NCBI GenBank assembly: GCA_016788635.1
Contig: JAEUSU010000007.1
Coordinates: forward strand, 1-64,000
Direction: 5' to 3'
DNA from: Flavobacteriales bacterium
GTDB lineage: Bacteria; Bacteroidota; Bacteroidia; Flavobacteriales_F; PHOS-HE28
Length of the DNA stretch: 64,000 nucleotides
The position numbers and the translations under genes are program-made. Below the pieces are notes generated by a model, which saw only the letters and a list, made by a program, of their open reading frames with translations, searched no databases and was not told the origin of the DNA. Position 1 is the first letter of the stretch. Every line of letters starts with the position of its first letter. Positions 25,330 through 34,002 of this stretch are shown in pieces.

Positions 25330-26442
25330 GTGAAAGAGCACGGCTACATCCTTCTCCTGGGCTTCCTCACCGCCTTCGTGGTGGTGCTCTTCACCATGCC
25401 CGTGCTCATCAAGGTGGCGCTGATGAAGCACCTGGTGGACGAGCCCAACGACAAGCGCAAGCTGCACCACCGCAGCGTGCCCACCATCGGTGGCATCATC
25501 CTCTTCGCGGCCATCATCTTCAGCTATGCGCTCTGGTTCCCGCAGGCCGGCACGCTGGGCATCCAGGCGGAAGGCTTCAAGGCCATGTACCAGGCCATGG
25601 GCGCCGCCTATCGCGATTTCAAGTTCCTCATCGCTGCCATGGTGCTGCTCTTCTTCATCGGCGTGAAGGATGACATCGTCGGCTTCAGCCCGGTGAAGAA
25701 GCTCGTGGGCCACATCATCGTGGGCTACATCCTGGTGGTGATGGCCGGCATGCGCATCAAGGACATGCACGGCATCCTGGGCATCTATGAGCTGCCCTTT
25801 GCGGTGAGCGTGGCCTTCTCACTCTTTGTGTACGTGGTGCTCGTGAACGCCTTCAACCTGATCGATGGCGTGGACGGGCTGGCCGGCGGCGTGGGCTTCA
25901 TCAGTGCCATGTCCTTCGCGGCCTGGCTCTTCCTGAGCGGTGATGTGGCCATGGCCCTGCTGGCCTGCGTGCTGGGCGGTGCCCTGCTCGGCTTCCTCAT
26001 CTTCAACACCCACCCAGCGCGCGTCTTCATGGGCGACAGCGGCTCGCTGATCGTGGGCGCCATCCTGTGCGTGCTGGTGCTGCACGTGGTGGACCATGAG
26101 ACCCGCAAGCTGCCCCTGTGGCTGCGCAATGTGCCCGCGCCGCTCTTCGCCATGGCGGCCGTGGCCTACCCGTTGGTGGACACCTTCCGCGTCTTCTTCC
26201 TGCGCGCCGTGCGTGGCGTGTCGCCCTTCACGGCCGACCGCAACCACATCCACCACCGCTTGATGGACCGCGGTCTCGGCCACCGCGGCACCGTGGCCGT
26301 GCTCTACGCCTACAGCATTGCCATGGTGCTGTTGAGCTTGGTGACGCGCGACCTGCAGCCCAACAAGGGCCTGCTCATCCTCGGCGTGGCCGCCTTCGGG
26401 CTGGTGTTGCTGCCACTGCTCTTCAAACGGCCGGCGAAATGA
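25330..26442 (+). CDS. WecA/MraY-type undecaprenyl-phosphate sugar-1-phosphate transferase
   Basis: Transfers a HexNAc-1-phosphate from a UDP-sugar to undecaprenyl phosphate, starting a surface glycan. 370 residues beginning at GTG (VKEHGYILLLGFLTAF) just after the previous stop, about 10 transmembrane helices. Signatures: DEPNDKRKLHHRSVPTIGG (N-terminal cytoplasmic loop), NAFNLIDGVDGLAGG (catalytic Asp region), VFMGDSGSL and the HIHH motif in DRNHIHHRLMDRG. WecA rather than MraY is favoured by the HIHH loop and the surface-glycan context. The stop overlaps the next ATG. Confidence 0.9.
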   Translation: MKEHGYILLLGFLTAFVVVLFTMPVLIKVALMKHLVDEPNDKRKLHHRSVPTIGGIILFAAIIFSYALWFPQAGTLGIQAEGFKAMYQAMGAAYRDFKFLIAAMVLLFFIGVKDDIVGFSPVKKLVGHIIVGYILVVMAGMRIKDMHGILGIYELPFAVSVAFSLFVYVVLVNAFNLIDGVDGLAGGVGFISAMSFAAWLFLSGDVAMALLACVLGGALLGFLIFNTHPARVFMGDSGSLIVGAILCVLVLHVVDHETRKLPLWLRNVPAPLFAMAAVAYPLVDTFRVFFLRAVRGVSPFTADRNHIHHRLMDRGLGHRGTVAVLYAYSIAMVLLSLVTRDLQPNKGLLILGVAAFGLVLLPLLFKRPAK

Positions 26443-28025
26443 GGAGGAAGGCACTCGCGTTTGTGGTGTGGTCGCTGGCGCACGCGGCAGCTGCACAAAC
26501 CTTCCTGCCGCTGAGCCGCGTGGTGGAAACACCCTATCGCGGTGTGCTGCACAAGTACCGCAACACCCCGCACACCGCCATACGTCCATACCTGGAAGAG
26601 GACCTGCGCGCGCTGCCAGGAGCGGACACCCTGTTGCCCCGCGCACATTTTCCCTGGCTGGATAGCCTCGCCACGCGCGGCCCCGTGACCTGGGGTCCCC
26701 TGGTGGACGCCACGGCCGGCGTGCAGAACAACGCGGACCAGCCCATGACACACCGCTTGGGCGCGGGCCTCTGGGCCACCTGGAAAGCCAGGCCCAACCT
26801 GACCCTGCATGCCGATGGGCAGTACCTGAGCCAGGGCATGGCGGCCTACCTGGACACCCTGTTCCGCGCCACGCGGGCCACCCTGGGCGAGGGCTACGCG
26901 CACGGCGATGGCCCTTTCAACCACTTCGATTGGAACGCTTACGCCAGCCTCAAGGTGGACCGCTGGTTCAATTTCACCCTGGGGCGCGGCAAGCACTTCC
27001 TGGGCGAAGGCTACCGATCGCTCCTGCTCAGCGACAACGCCACCAGCTACCCCTACTTCAAGCTCACCGCCACCTTCTGGCATGTGCGCTACATGGTGCT
27101 CTTCGCCCAGCTGAACGACATCCGCGGTGCGGCGGCCGACCCGGCGGACCGCCTGAAGAAGTTCGCCAGCTTTCATTACCTCAGCTGGAACGCCAGCAAG
27201 CGCTTGAACTTCGCCGTGTTCGAGGCGGTGGTGTGGCAGGACAACGACCCGGCCTATCCGCGCGGTTTCGACATCAACTACCTGAACCCGGCCGTCTTCC
27301 TGCGCCCGGTGGAATTCAGCATCGGCTCGCCGGACAACGCGCTGCTCGGCTTCGCCGCCAACGTACTGGTGGGCAACCACACCAAGCTTTACGGCCAGGT
27401 GGTGCTCGATGAGTTCCTCACTTATGAAGTGCGTGCGGGCAACGGCTGGTTCGGCAACAAGCAGGCCTTCCAGCTGGGTGCGGTGGCGTACGAAGCCTTC
27501 AAGGTGAAAGGCCTGATGGTGCGCGGCGAGTTCAACTACGTGCGCCCCTTCATGTACACCCACAGCGACACGCGGCAGAACTACAGCCACTTCGGGCAGC
27601 CGCTGGCGCACCCCTATGGCAGCAACTTCCGCGAGGTGCTGGTGCAGACCGAATGGCGGCGCGGCCGTTGGGACCATTGGGTGCTGGGCAGCATGGCCAC
27701 CCTGGGCAGCGATACCGGCGCCTACAGCTATGGCAACAACATTTTCCGGCCGGAGAGCGACCGCCCGCTGCGCGACCCCATCCGGCGGGAGAACTACGGC
27801 TTCTATGTGGGCCACGTGGTGCCTGTGCAGCTGCTGGTGGCCGAGGTGGGCACCGGCTGGCTGATCGATCCGCGCACCGGGTTGCGGCTGGAGGCCGCCT
27901 ACCTCTTCCGCACGCGCACCACCGAAGGTGCGCCTGACCAGCAGACCCATTGGTTCCGCGTGGGGCTGGCCACCAACCTGCGTAGCCGCGACCACTTGCA
28001 GGAGGTGCGCTATGTCCTGCATTGA
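26439..28025 (+). CDS. Wzi/RemB-like outer-membrane beta-barrel protein, copy 2
   Basis: 528 residues; the start at 26439 overlaps the WecA-like stop as ATGA and gives a signal peptide (MRRKALAFVVWSLAHAAAAQ). It shares GRGKHFLGEGYRSLLLSDNA, HFGQPLAHPYGSNFRE and NNIFRPESDRPLRD with copy 1 and with flavobacterial RemB/Wzi proteins. The two paralogues may form separate pores or a hetero-assembly for one polymer initiated by the enzyme between them. Localisation is well supported; partner and polymer are not known. Confidence 0.83.
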   Translation: MRRKALAFVVWSLAHAAAAQTFLPLSRVVETPYRGVLHKYRNTPHTAIRPYLEEDLRALPGADTLLPRAHFPWLDSLATRGPVTWGPLVDATAGVQNNADQPMTHRLGAGLWATWKARPNLTLHADGQYLSQGMAAYLDTLFRATRATLGEGYAHGDGPFNHFDWNAYASLKVDRWFNFTLGRGKHFLGEGYRSLLLSDNATSYPYFKLTATFWHVRYMVLFAQLNDIRGAAADPADRLKKFASFHYLSWNASKRLNFAVFEAVVWQDNDPAYPRGFDINYLNPAVFLRPVEFSIGSPDNALLGFAANVLVGNHTKLYGQVVLDEFLTYEVRAGNGWFGNKQAFQLGAVAYEAFKVKGLMVRGEFNYVRPFMYTHSDTRQNYSHFGQPLAHPYGSNFREVLVQTEWRRGRWDHWVLGSMATLGSDTGAYSYGNNIFRPESDRPLRDPIRRENYGFYVGHVVPVQLLVAEVGTGWLIDPRTGLRLEAAYLFRTRTTEGAPDQQTHWFRVGLATNLRSRDHLQEVRYVLH

Positions 28026-28090
28026 TGGGAAGGGGCCGGGATGTTGGCTGAAGTCCAGGACCTGAACGTTGCCCAGCTGGATCCGTCGCC

Positions 28091-28133
28091 ATGCTTCGAT
28101 GGGCCTACCTGCGGTAGGCAGGCTCAGCATGAC
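28091..28133. repeat. TTCGA..GCTCAGCATGAC dispersed repeat (intergenic copy)
   Basis: ATGCTTCGAT and GGCTCAGCATGAC flank a perfect 6-bp hairpin CCTACC-TGC-GGTAGG. The outer ATGCT/AGCAT ends are also inverted. Related copies are at 1265-1285 and 50821-50865. It is the only structured element in the 200-bp gap before ctaB. Confidence 0.6.
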
Positions 28134-28198
28134 GCCGGGCGTTCCGGTGTTTAGAATGATCCAAAACGGAACGGATCGGCCCAACCGGATCTGCTGAG

Positions 28199-28206
28199 TA
28201 AATTCG
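28199..28206 (+). promoter_or_regulatory. -7-like box TAAATTCG for the respiratory operon
   Basis: TAAATTCG ends 18 nt before the TTG start of ctaB at 28225. The genes from ctaB to DUF420 are tightly packed and could share this promoter. Confidence 0.35.
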
Positions 28207-28224
28207 CGGCCGTTCCCCCCCGCC

Positions 28225-29121
28225 TTGTCCCGCGTCCGCTCCATCGCCTTGCCCATCACCTTCGCACAGAAGGTCAAGGCCGTGGCGGCCCTCTTCAAGC
28301 TCCGCCTGGCCAGCTTGGTGGTGATGAGCGCCGTTCTGGGTTACCTCATGGGTGCCCCGGCGGGTGAAGTGTCCCTCGTTTCCATTGGGTGGCTGGCGCT
28401 GGCTGGTACGCTGGTGACCGGCGCCTCCAACGCCCTGAACCAGGTGCTGGAAGTGGGACCGGACAGCCTGATGAAGCGCACCGCGCAGCGCCCCTTGGTG
28501 ACCGGTGTGCTCGGCATCCCCGAGGCCGTGGTGATCGCCTCCCTGGCCGGTGCGGCAGGCACCTTGATGCTCTGGCTGGTCTTTGGTCGGCTCACCGGCA
28601 TACTGGGCCTGCTTTCGCTGTTCATGTACGTGGCCTTGTACACCCCGCTGAAGCGCATCACCCCGTGGAGCGTGCTCGTGGGTGCCTTCCCCGGCGCGTT
28701 CCCGCCCATGCTGGGTTTCGTGGCGGCCACGGGCCAGTTCGGGCTGGGGCCGGGCCTGCTCTTCGCCGGGCAGTTCATGTGGCAGTTCCCGCACTTCTGG
28801 GCCATCGCCTGGGTGCTGCACGACGATTACAAGCAGGGGGGCTTCCACCTGCTGCCTTCCATGGGTGGCCGTGACCGGAGTAGCACCTTCCTGATCCTGG
28901 TGTACACCCTGTTCACCATTCCCATTGGCATGCTGCCGTGGGCCTTCGGCTTCGTGGGCACGGGAGCGCTGATCACCGCCATCGTGGCCGGACTGGTGAT
29001 GGTGGTGCCGGCCATGCGGCTGCTCCTCACGCACGACATGGCGGATGCCCGCCGCTTGATGTTCGCCAGCTTCATCTACCTGCCAACCATCCAGTTGGCC
29101 TATGTGTTGGACAGGGTATGA
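28225..29121 (+). CDS. ctaB: Protoheme IX farnesyltransferase (heme O synthase)
   Basis: Adds a farnesyl chain to heme b to make heme O for terminal oxidases. 298 residues, about nine transmembrane helices, UbiA fold. The prenyl-diphosphate site is NALNQVLEVGPDSLMKRTAQRPL (about 70-92), which keeps the NQ..E..D..MKRT..RP pattern. A second site includes HFWAIAWVLHDDYKQGGFHLLP. No ATG is available near the start; TTG at 28225 fits. It heads the cytochrome oxidase assembly block and overlaps the next gene by ATGA. Confidence 0.93.
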   Translation: MSRVRSIALPITFAQKVKAVAALFKLRLASLVVMSAVLGYLMGAPAGEVSLVSIGWLALAGTLVTGASNALNQVLEVGPDSLMKRTAQRPLVTGVLGIPEAVVIASLAGAAGTLMLWLVFGRLTGILGLLSLFMYVALYTPLKRITPWSVLVGAFPGAFPPMLGFVAATGQFGLGPGLLFAGQFMWQFPHFWAIAWVLHDDYKQGGFHLLPSMGGRDRSSTFLILVYTLFTIPIGMLPWAFGFVGTGALITAIVAGLVMVVPAMRLLLTHDMADARRLMFASFIYLPTIQLAYVLDRV

Positions 29122-29846
29122 GCACGATCGCACTAAACCTTACCCCCGATGAACGGCAGGCCCGCGTAAAGGCCCGCCGCACGCTGACTTACCTGCTGCT
29201 CTTTGCCATTGTGATGTTCTTCGCGGGGCTCACCAGCGCCTACGTGGTGAGCATGAGCAGCGGCTACTGGGTGCGCATCGCGCTTCCCACCGCCTTCTAT
29301 GTCAGCACGGCTTTCATCCTGCTGAGCACCCTCACGGTGCAGATGGCCTTGACGAGCGCGCGCAAGGGCGTGCAGGGCCGGGTGGCACCGCTGCTCGTGG
29401 CCACGCTGGTGCTGGGCCTGGGCTTCACCTGGTCGCAGGTGAAGGGTTGGAGCCAGCTGGTGGAGAAGGGCAACTACGCCGTGGGTGGCATCCTGCGCAA
29501 CTCGGGTGAGTATGGCAGGGACTATACGATCAGCCGCCAGGGGGTGCAGCTGGAAATGGTGGACGGCAGGTTCTACCTGCCCGAGGACACCCGCCGCATG
29601 AACCCCCTGAACGCCGAGTTGGAAGAACAGAAGAACACGGCGAGCTCCTATCTCTACACGCTCACCTTCGCCCATATGGCCCACCTCTTCTTCGGCCTGC
29701 TGGCCTTGGTGGTGATGCTGGTGACGGCCCTGCGCGGCGGCTATGCCGCAGGCCAGGAAGTGGGCCTCTGGAGCGGCACCGTGTACTGGCATTTCCTCAC
29801 CGGCCTGTGGATCTATCTCCTTTTGTTCTTGCTGGTGGTTCATTAA
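29118..29846 (+). CDS. Cytochrome c oxidase subunit III-like protein (short form)
   Basis: 242 residues, five predicted helices: RTLTYLLLFAIVMFFAGLTSAYVV, an inserted soluble segment (about 120-165) and SSYLYTLTFAHMAHLFFGLLALVVML..GTVYWHFLTGLWIYLLLFLLVVH. The WHF..WI ending is the COX3 signature. Start at 29118 overlaps ctaB (ATGA). Bacteroidota commonly have two adjacent COX3-type genes in the caa3-type oxidase cluster. Subunits I and II are not in the window. Confidence 0.88.
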   Translation: MSTIALNLTPDERQARVKARRTLTYLLLFAIVMFFAGLTSAYVVSMSSGYWVRIALPTAFYVSTAFILLSTLTVQMALTSARKGVQGRVAPLLVATLVLGLGFTWSQVKGWSQLVEKGNYAVGGILRNSGEYGRDYTISRQGVQLEMVDGRFYLPEDTRRMNPLNAELEEQKNTASSYLYTLTFAHMAHLFFGLLALVVMLVTALRGGYAAGQEVGLWSGTVYWHFLTGLWIYLLLFLLVVH

Positions 29847-29868
29847 CATTGCGCCCGAAACTCCGAAC

Positions 29869-30735
29869 ATGGCAGGCGACGCGACCAAGACCCTGAGCAC
29901 CGACGTCCTTTGGGGCGGAGGACGTTCCCCGTTCAGCATCAGCTACGGGAAGATGATGATGTGGTTCTTCCTGGTGTCCGACGCCCTCACCTTCGGGGGC
30001 TTGTTGGTGGCCTACGGCTTTGTGCGCCACAGCACCACGGACGCCTGGCCCATCGGCGAGGAGGTCTTCCGTGCACTGCCCTTCCTGACCGGCAGCTACC
30101 CGCTCATCTACGTGGCCCTCATGACGGCCATCCTCATCTTCAGCTCCGTGACCATGGTGCTGGCCGTGGAGGCCGGCCACCGCATGGACAAGGGCGGGGT
30201 GATCAAGTGGCTCTTCCTCACCGTGATCGGGGGCGCCTTCTTCGTGGGCTCGCAGGCCTGGGAGTGGAGCCACTTCATCCACGGCGGCGGCGGCTACATC
30301 ACCACCCCTGCCGGTGAGAAGTTCTGGGTGCACAACGACACGCACGACACGCACGATCCGGCCCACGCGCCCGGCTTCCACCTGGTGAAGGCCAAGCCCG
30401 GCCACTACCTGATCCCCGCCGATGAGCATGCCCACGTGGAGGGGGATGAGGCCTTGAAGGTCTGGAACAGCCGCGTGGACTATGTGGATGGCGCGAACAT
30501 GGTGCGCAACGAGTATGGCCCGCCCCAGTACGCCAACTTCTTCTTCTTCATCACCGGCTTCCACGGCTTCCACGTGTTCAGCGGGGTCATCATCAACCTG
30601 GTGGTGCTCATCATGGTGATGCAGGGCGTCTTCCACCGCCGCGGCCATTACGAGATGGTGGAGAAAGCCGGCCTCTACTGGCACTTCGTGGACCTTGTCT
30701 GGGTCTTCGTGTTCACCTTCTTCTACCTGCTCTGA
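29869..30735 (+). CDS. Cytochrome c oxidase subunit III
   Basis: 288 residues from MAGDATKTLSTDVLWGGG. COX3 core: KMMMWFFLVSDALTFGGLLVAYGF, TMVLAVEAGHRMDKGG, GSQAWEWSHFI, and NFFFFITGFHGFHVFSGVIINLVVL plus VEKAGLYWHFVDLVWVFVFTFFYLL. A histidine-rich periplasmic loop (about 155-215, HNDTHDTHDPAHAP and PADEHAHVEG) is unusually long and could bind metal. It sits 22 nt after the short COX3 gene. Confidence 0.93.
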   Translation: MAGDATKTLSTDVLWGGGRSPFSISYGKMMMWFFLVSDALTFGGLLVAYGFVRHSTTDAWPIGEEVFRALPFLTGSYPLIYVALMTAILIFSSVTMVLAVEAGHRMDKGGVIKWLFLTVIGGAFFVGSQAWEWSHFIHGGGGYITTPAGEKFWVHNDTHDTHDPAHAPGFHLVKAKPGHYLIPADEHAHVEGDEALKVWNSRVDYVDGANMVRNEYGPPQYANFFFFITGFHGFHVFSGVIINLVVLIMVMQGVFHRRGHYEMVEKAGLYWHFVDLVWVFVFTFFYLL

Positions 30736-30753
30736 TCAACCGGACCATCTACC

Positions 30754-31125
30754 ATGGAGCGCGACGACATCATCGAGTACAGCCTGGACGCCCACCACAG
30801 TGAGGAGGAAGGCCGCAAGATCCGCCGCACCATCTGGCGCGTTACGGGCCTGCTGGCCGTGGTCACCGCCATTGAGGTGACCCTGGGCGCCTATTGGAAG
30901 GACTGGTTCGAGCCCACCGCATGGAGCGCCATCAAGTGGACCTACGTGGTGCTCACCCTGGTGAAGGCCACCTACATCGTGATGACCTTCATGCACCTTG
31001 GCGATGAGCGGAAGAACATCCGCTGGATCATTCTCGGCCCTTATGTGTTGTTCATCCTGTACCTGCTCTGGATCGCGGTATGGGAAAGCAACTACGTGCA
31101 CACCATCTGGGAGACCATCAAGTGA
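30754..31125 (+). CDS. Cytochrome c oxidase subunit IV-like membrane protein
   Basis: 123 residues from MERDDIIEYSLDAHHSEEEGRK, with three helices: IWRVTGLLAVVTAIEVTLG, WTYVVLTLVKATYIVMTFMHLGDE and WIILGPYVLFILYLLWIAVWES. The ATYIVMTFMHL core is the prokaryotic COX4 signature. It overlaps the SCO gene by GTGA. A structural or assembly role in the heme-copper oxidase is likely. Confidence 0.9.
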   Translation: MERDDIIEYSLDAHHSEEEGRKIRRTIWRVTGLLAVVTAIEVTLGAYWKDWFEPTAWSAIKWTYVVLTLVKATYIVMTFMHLGDERKNIRWIILGPYVLFILYLLWIAVWESNYVHTIWETIK

Positions 31126-31862
31126 CCGCGCCGCAGGCCCCGGGCCCGCAACGCGCCTGGCACCTTGTTCCGGCCGGCAAGGCCCGTAAGTTCATTCTCC
31201 TGTTCCTGCTCCTGGTGGCCGCGCCGGGCATGTTCTTCCTGGTGCGTTCCGGCACCCACCGCTTCATGAAGCTCCCGTATTACGGGCCCAAGGAGGTGGA
31301 GGCACCCGGCGACACGCTCTACCACACCATACCGCCCTTCGCCTTCATGGGCAGTGATGGGCAGGTGGTGAGCGATACGAGCCTCGCCGGCAACATCATC
31401 GTGGCCGATTTCTTCTTCACCCGCTGCACCACCATCTGCCCGAAGATGAACGGCCAGATGCAGCAGTTGCAGCTGCGCATGGGCCGCGACGGCGTGTTCA
31501 AGGATGTGGTGCTCCTGAGCCACACTGTGGATCCCGAACATGACACGCCTGAGGTGCTCGCCGAACACGCACGTCACATGCAGGCCGATCCCGCACGCTG
31601 GAAGTTCGTGACCGGCACCAAGGAGGACCTGTACCTGCAGGGCAGCGAGGGATACCTGCTGGCCGCACGCGAGGATGTGATGGCCCCCGATGGCTTCCTG
31701 CACAGCGAGCACTTCGTATTGGTGGACAAGCAGCGGCACATCCGGGGGATCTATGACGGCACGAAGAGCGCCGAGGTGGACCGGCTCTTCACCGACATCA
31801 AGAACCTGGTGCGCGAGGAGAACGAAAAGGCGCGGCTGGCTCGCGAGGCCCAACAGCGTTGA
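31122..31862 (+). CDS. SCO1/SenC family copper-delivery protein
   Basis: Membrane-anchored thioredoxin-fold protein that helps build the CuA centre of cytochrome oxidase. The GTG at 31122 overlaps the previous TGA and gives a 246-residue product with an N-terminal anchor (FILLFLLLVAAPGMFFLV, about 25-42). Copper ligands: FFFTRCTTICPKM (Cys102 and Cys106) and the downstream HSEHF histidine. SHTVDPEHDTPEVL is the family motif. Context in the oxidase cluster agrees. Confidence 0.95.
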   Translation: MTAPQAPGPQRAWHLVPAGKARKFILLFLLLVAAPGMFFLVRSGTHRFMKLPYYGPKEVEAPGDTLYHTIPPFAFMGSDGQVVSDTSLAGNIIVADFFFTRCTTICPKMNGQMQQLQLRMGRDGVFKDVVLLSHTVDPEHDTPEVLAEHARHMQADPARWKFVTGTKEDLYLQGSEGYLLAAREDVMAPDGFLHSEHFVLVDKQRHIRGIYDGTKSAEVDRLFTDIKNLVREENEKARLAREAQQR

Positions 31863-31865
31863 GCC

Positions 31866-32381
31866 ATGGACGAGCAGCGTTCCCGCCCCTGGATCATCGC
31901 ACTGTCCGTGCTGCTGCCTGCCGTGGTGGCGGGCTTGATCTTCGGCCCGAAGTGGGGCGTGCTCGAAGGTCTTCATCGTGGCACCTTGCCCCGGCTGAAC
32001 GCGTGGATCAATGGCTTCACTGCCGTGCTGCTCGTGCTCGCCTACATGGCCATCCGCACCGGGCGCATCGCGCAGCACAAACGGTTGATGCTGCGTGCGG
32101 TGGCCCTGAGCGTGGTGTTCCTTGTGCTCTATGTGCTGCAGCACGCGAGCTTCCCCTCGGCCAGGTACGCAGGGTCCATGCCGGGCCTGTACTACGCCAT
32201 CCTCATCAGCCACATCATTCTTGCGGCGGCCATCGTGCCCCTGGTGTTGATCACGCTGGTGCGTGGCCTCTCCGCCAGGTACGACCGCCACCGCCGCATC
32301 GCGCGGTGGACGCTCCCCCTGTGGCTGTATGTCAGCATCAGCGGGGTGGTGGTGTACCGGATGATCGCGCCGTTCTATTGA
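31866..32381 (+). CDS. DUF420 family membrane protein
   Basis: 171 residues, five helices. The family pattern is visible: NAWINGFTAVLLVLAYMAIRTGRIAQHKRLMLRAV, LYYAILISHIILAAAIVPLVLITLVRG and DRHRRIARWTLPLWLYVSISGVVVYRM. DUF420 proteins co-occur with cytochrome oxidase assembly genes; the molecular role is not established. Starts 3 nt after the SCO stop. Confidence 0.88.
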   Translation: MDEQRSRPWIIALSVLLPAVVAGLIFGPKWGVLEGLHRGTLPRLNAWINGFTAVLLVLAYMAIRTGRIAQHKRLMLRAVALSVVFLVLYVLQHASFPSARYAGSMPGLYYAILISHIILAAAIVPLVLITLVRGLSARYDRHRRIARWTLPLWLYVSISGVVVYRMIAPFY

Positions 32382-32408
32382 TGCGGCGGCGGGCCGCCTT
32401 GCACCGAC

Positions 32409-32416
32409 TATTTTTG
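32409..32416 (+). promoter_or_regulatory. -7 box TATTTTTG for frr
   Basis: TATTTTTG matches TAnnTTTG exactly and ends 20 nt before the frr ATG. Confidence 0.5.
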
Positions 32417-32436
32417 CCACCCTTCACCCTACGATC

Positions 32437-32997
32437 ATGAGCGACATCAAGGCGGAATTGGCAGGCTGCGAGGCAGCGATGAAGAAGGCGGTGGACCACC
32501 TGGAGGTGGAGCTCACCAAGATCCGCGCGGGCCGCGCCAACCCCGGCATGCTCGATGGCATCCGGGTGGACTACTACGGCAGCGAGGTGCCCCTGAACCA
32601 GGTGAGCAACGTGAACACGCCCGATGGCCGCACGATCACCATCCAGCCGTGGGAGAAAAAGATGATCGATGCCATCGAGAAGGCGATCATTGCGGCGAAC
32701 CTGGGGTTCAACCCCAGCAACAACGGAGAGAGCGTGATCATCAACGTGCCCATGCTCACCGAGGAGCGGCGCAAGGAGCTGGTGCGTGCCGCACACAAGG
32801 AGGGCGAACATGCGCGGGTAAGCATCCGTGCGGCGCGGCACAAGGCGCTGGACGGCATCAAGAAGGCACAGAAGGATGGTGTGGCCGAGGACATCGCCAA
32901 GGACGCCGAAGCCGAGACGGAAAAGCTCACGGGCATCTACAACAAGAAGGTGGACGTGCTGATCGAGGCCAAGGAGAAGGACATCCTCAAGGTGTGA
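32437..32997 (+). CDS. frr: Ribosome recycling factor
   Basis: Releases the 50S subunit after termination together with EF-G. 186 residues, the standard length. Motifs: ELTKIRAGRANPGMLDGIRVDYYGSEVPLNQVSNV, TITIQPWEKKMIDAIEKAI, NVPMLTEERRKELV and ARVSIRAARHKALDGIKK. Cytoplasmic. Its last 11 bases overlap the end of the convergent phosphatase gene. Confidence 0.98.
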   Translation: MSDIKAELAGCEAAMKKAVDHLEVELTKIRAGRANPGMLDGIRVDYYGSEVPLNQVSNVNTPDGRTITIQPWEKKMIDAIEKAIIAANLGFNPSNNGESVIINVPMLTEERRKELVRAAHKEGEHARVSIRAARHKALDGIKKAQKDGVAEDIAKDAEAETEKLTGIYNKKVDVLIEAKEKDILKV

Positions 32998-33907
32998 GCA
33001 GGCGCACCGCTGCTCCTTCCTTCAGCGCATAAGCGCTCCACAACATATCGCGGATCCCCCCCGCGAGCAGCACCCGGTCGATGGCGACCAGCGCGTAGGC
33101 CATGGTGTCCACACGATGTTCCGGCAGGCCGGGCATGTTGAGCCGGGCGCTGCGGTCCAGTTCCATCAGCTGCTCCTTCAGCGCGTCGAACTCCTGCGCC
33201 GTGAAGGTGAGCGCGGTCGTGCCCTGCTCCAGTGCTTCGCCGCGTGCGGCACACACCATGCGGGCCAGGCTGTCGAAGCTGCCCGCCGAGCCCACCAGCA
33301 CGTGCGGCTCGTGCCGTTCGATCACGGCCCAGAGCGGCTCCAGGTGATGGTCCAGATGGGCGGCCAGGCGCAGCTCCTCCTCCACGGTGGGGGGGTCGGA
33401 CAAGGGGATGCGTTCGCGCAGGCGCGTGACACCCAGCTCGAAGCTGCGCTTCCACATCAGGGCCTTGTCGGTGGCGAGAATGAACTCGATGCTGCCGCCG
33501 CCGATGTCCATCACCAGCATGGGCCGCGCGCCGAAGGGCACGGCCTGTCGCACGCCGTCCAGGATCAGGCTGGCCTCCTCCTCACCCGGCACCACGTCGA
33601 TCGGCAGGGCCAATTCGTTCCACGCGGCGCGGAGGAAGTCGCCGGCGTTGGCGCTGTTGCGCAGGGCGGATGTGCCGAAGCCGCGGATGTGCGTGGCACC
33701 CATGCCGCGTGCGGTGCCTACATGCATCCGCAATGCGTCCATGCCGCGCGCGAAAGCGTCGTCCGCGATCACCCCGCGCTCTATACCTCCCCGCCCCAGG
33801 AACACTGGCAATTCCAGGCTGTGCAGCACGTGCAATTTCCCATCCGCATCGCCTTCGAATACGAGCAGGTTGAAGGTGTTCGTGCCCAGGTCGATGATGG
33901 CATCCAT
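32987..33907 (-). CDS. Ppx/GppA family exopolyphosphatase / guanosine pentaphosphatase
   Basis: 306 residues from MDAIIDLGTNTFNLLVFEGD, the ASKHA-fold phosphate-1 loop. Further motifs: GFGTSALRNSANAGDFL, EEEASLILDGVRQ, MLVMDIGGGSIEFI (phosphate-2) and VLVGSAGSFDSLARM. The protein is the short two-domain form, without the C-terminal HD domain, as is common in Bacteroidota. It degrades polyphosphate or (p)ppGpp; which one is not decided by sequence. The start at 33907 removes an unlikely 14-residue extension. Confidence 0.9.
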   Translation of the reverse strand: MDAIIDLGTNTFNLLVFEGDADGKLHVLHSLELPVFLGRGGIERGVIADDAFARGMDALRMHVGTARGMGATHIRGFGTSALRNSANAGDFLRAAWNELALPIDVVPGEEEASLILDGVRQAVPFGARPMLVMDIGGGSIEFILATDKALMWKRSFELGVTRLRERIPLSDPPTVEEELRLAAHLDHHLEPLWAVIERHEPHVLVGSAGSFDSLARMVCAARGEALEQGTTALTFTAQEFDALKEQLMELDRSARLNMPGLPEHRVDTMAYALVAIDRVLLAGGIRDMLWSAYALKEGAAVRLLTP

Positions 33908-33939
33908 GATCGTGGTCGGCGATCCGCCGTAATTCCGAA

Positions 33940-34002
33940 CAACCCCCAACCCTCAACCTGTCATCCCGGCCATGAGCCGGGACAACCCCCAACCCTCAAC
34001 CT
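33940..34002. repeat. AACCCTCAACC repeat pair around a CCCGGC hairpin
   Basis: Two identical 20-bp copies of CAACCCCCAACCCTCAACCT (33940-33959 and 33983-34002) flank a hairpin of TCCCGGC..GCCGGGA (33960-33982). The stop codon of the ABC permease gene (33996-33998) is supplied by the second copy. Confidence 0.75.
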
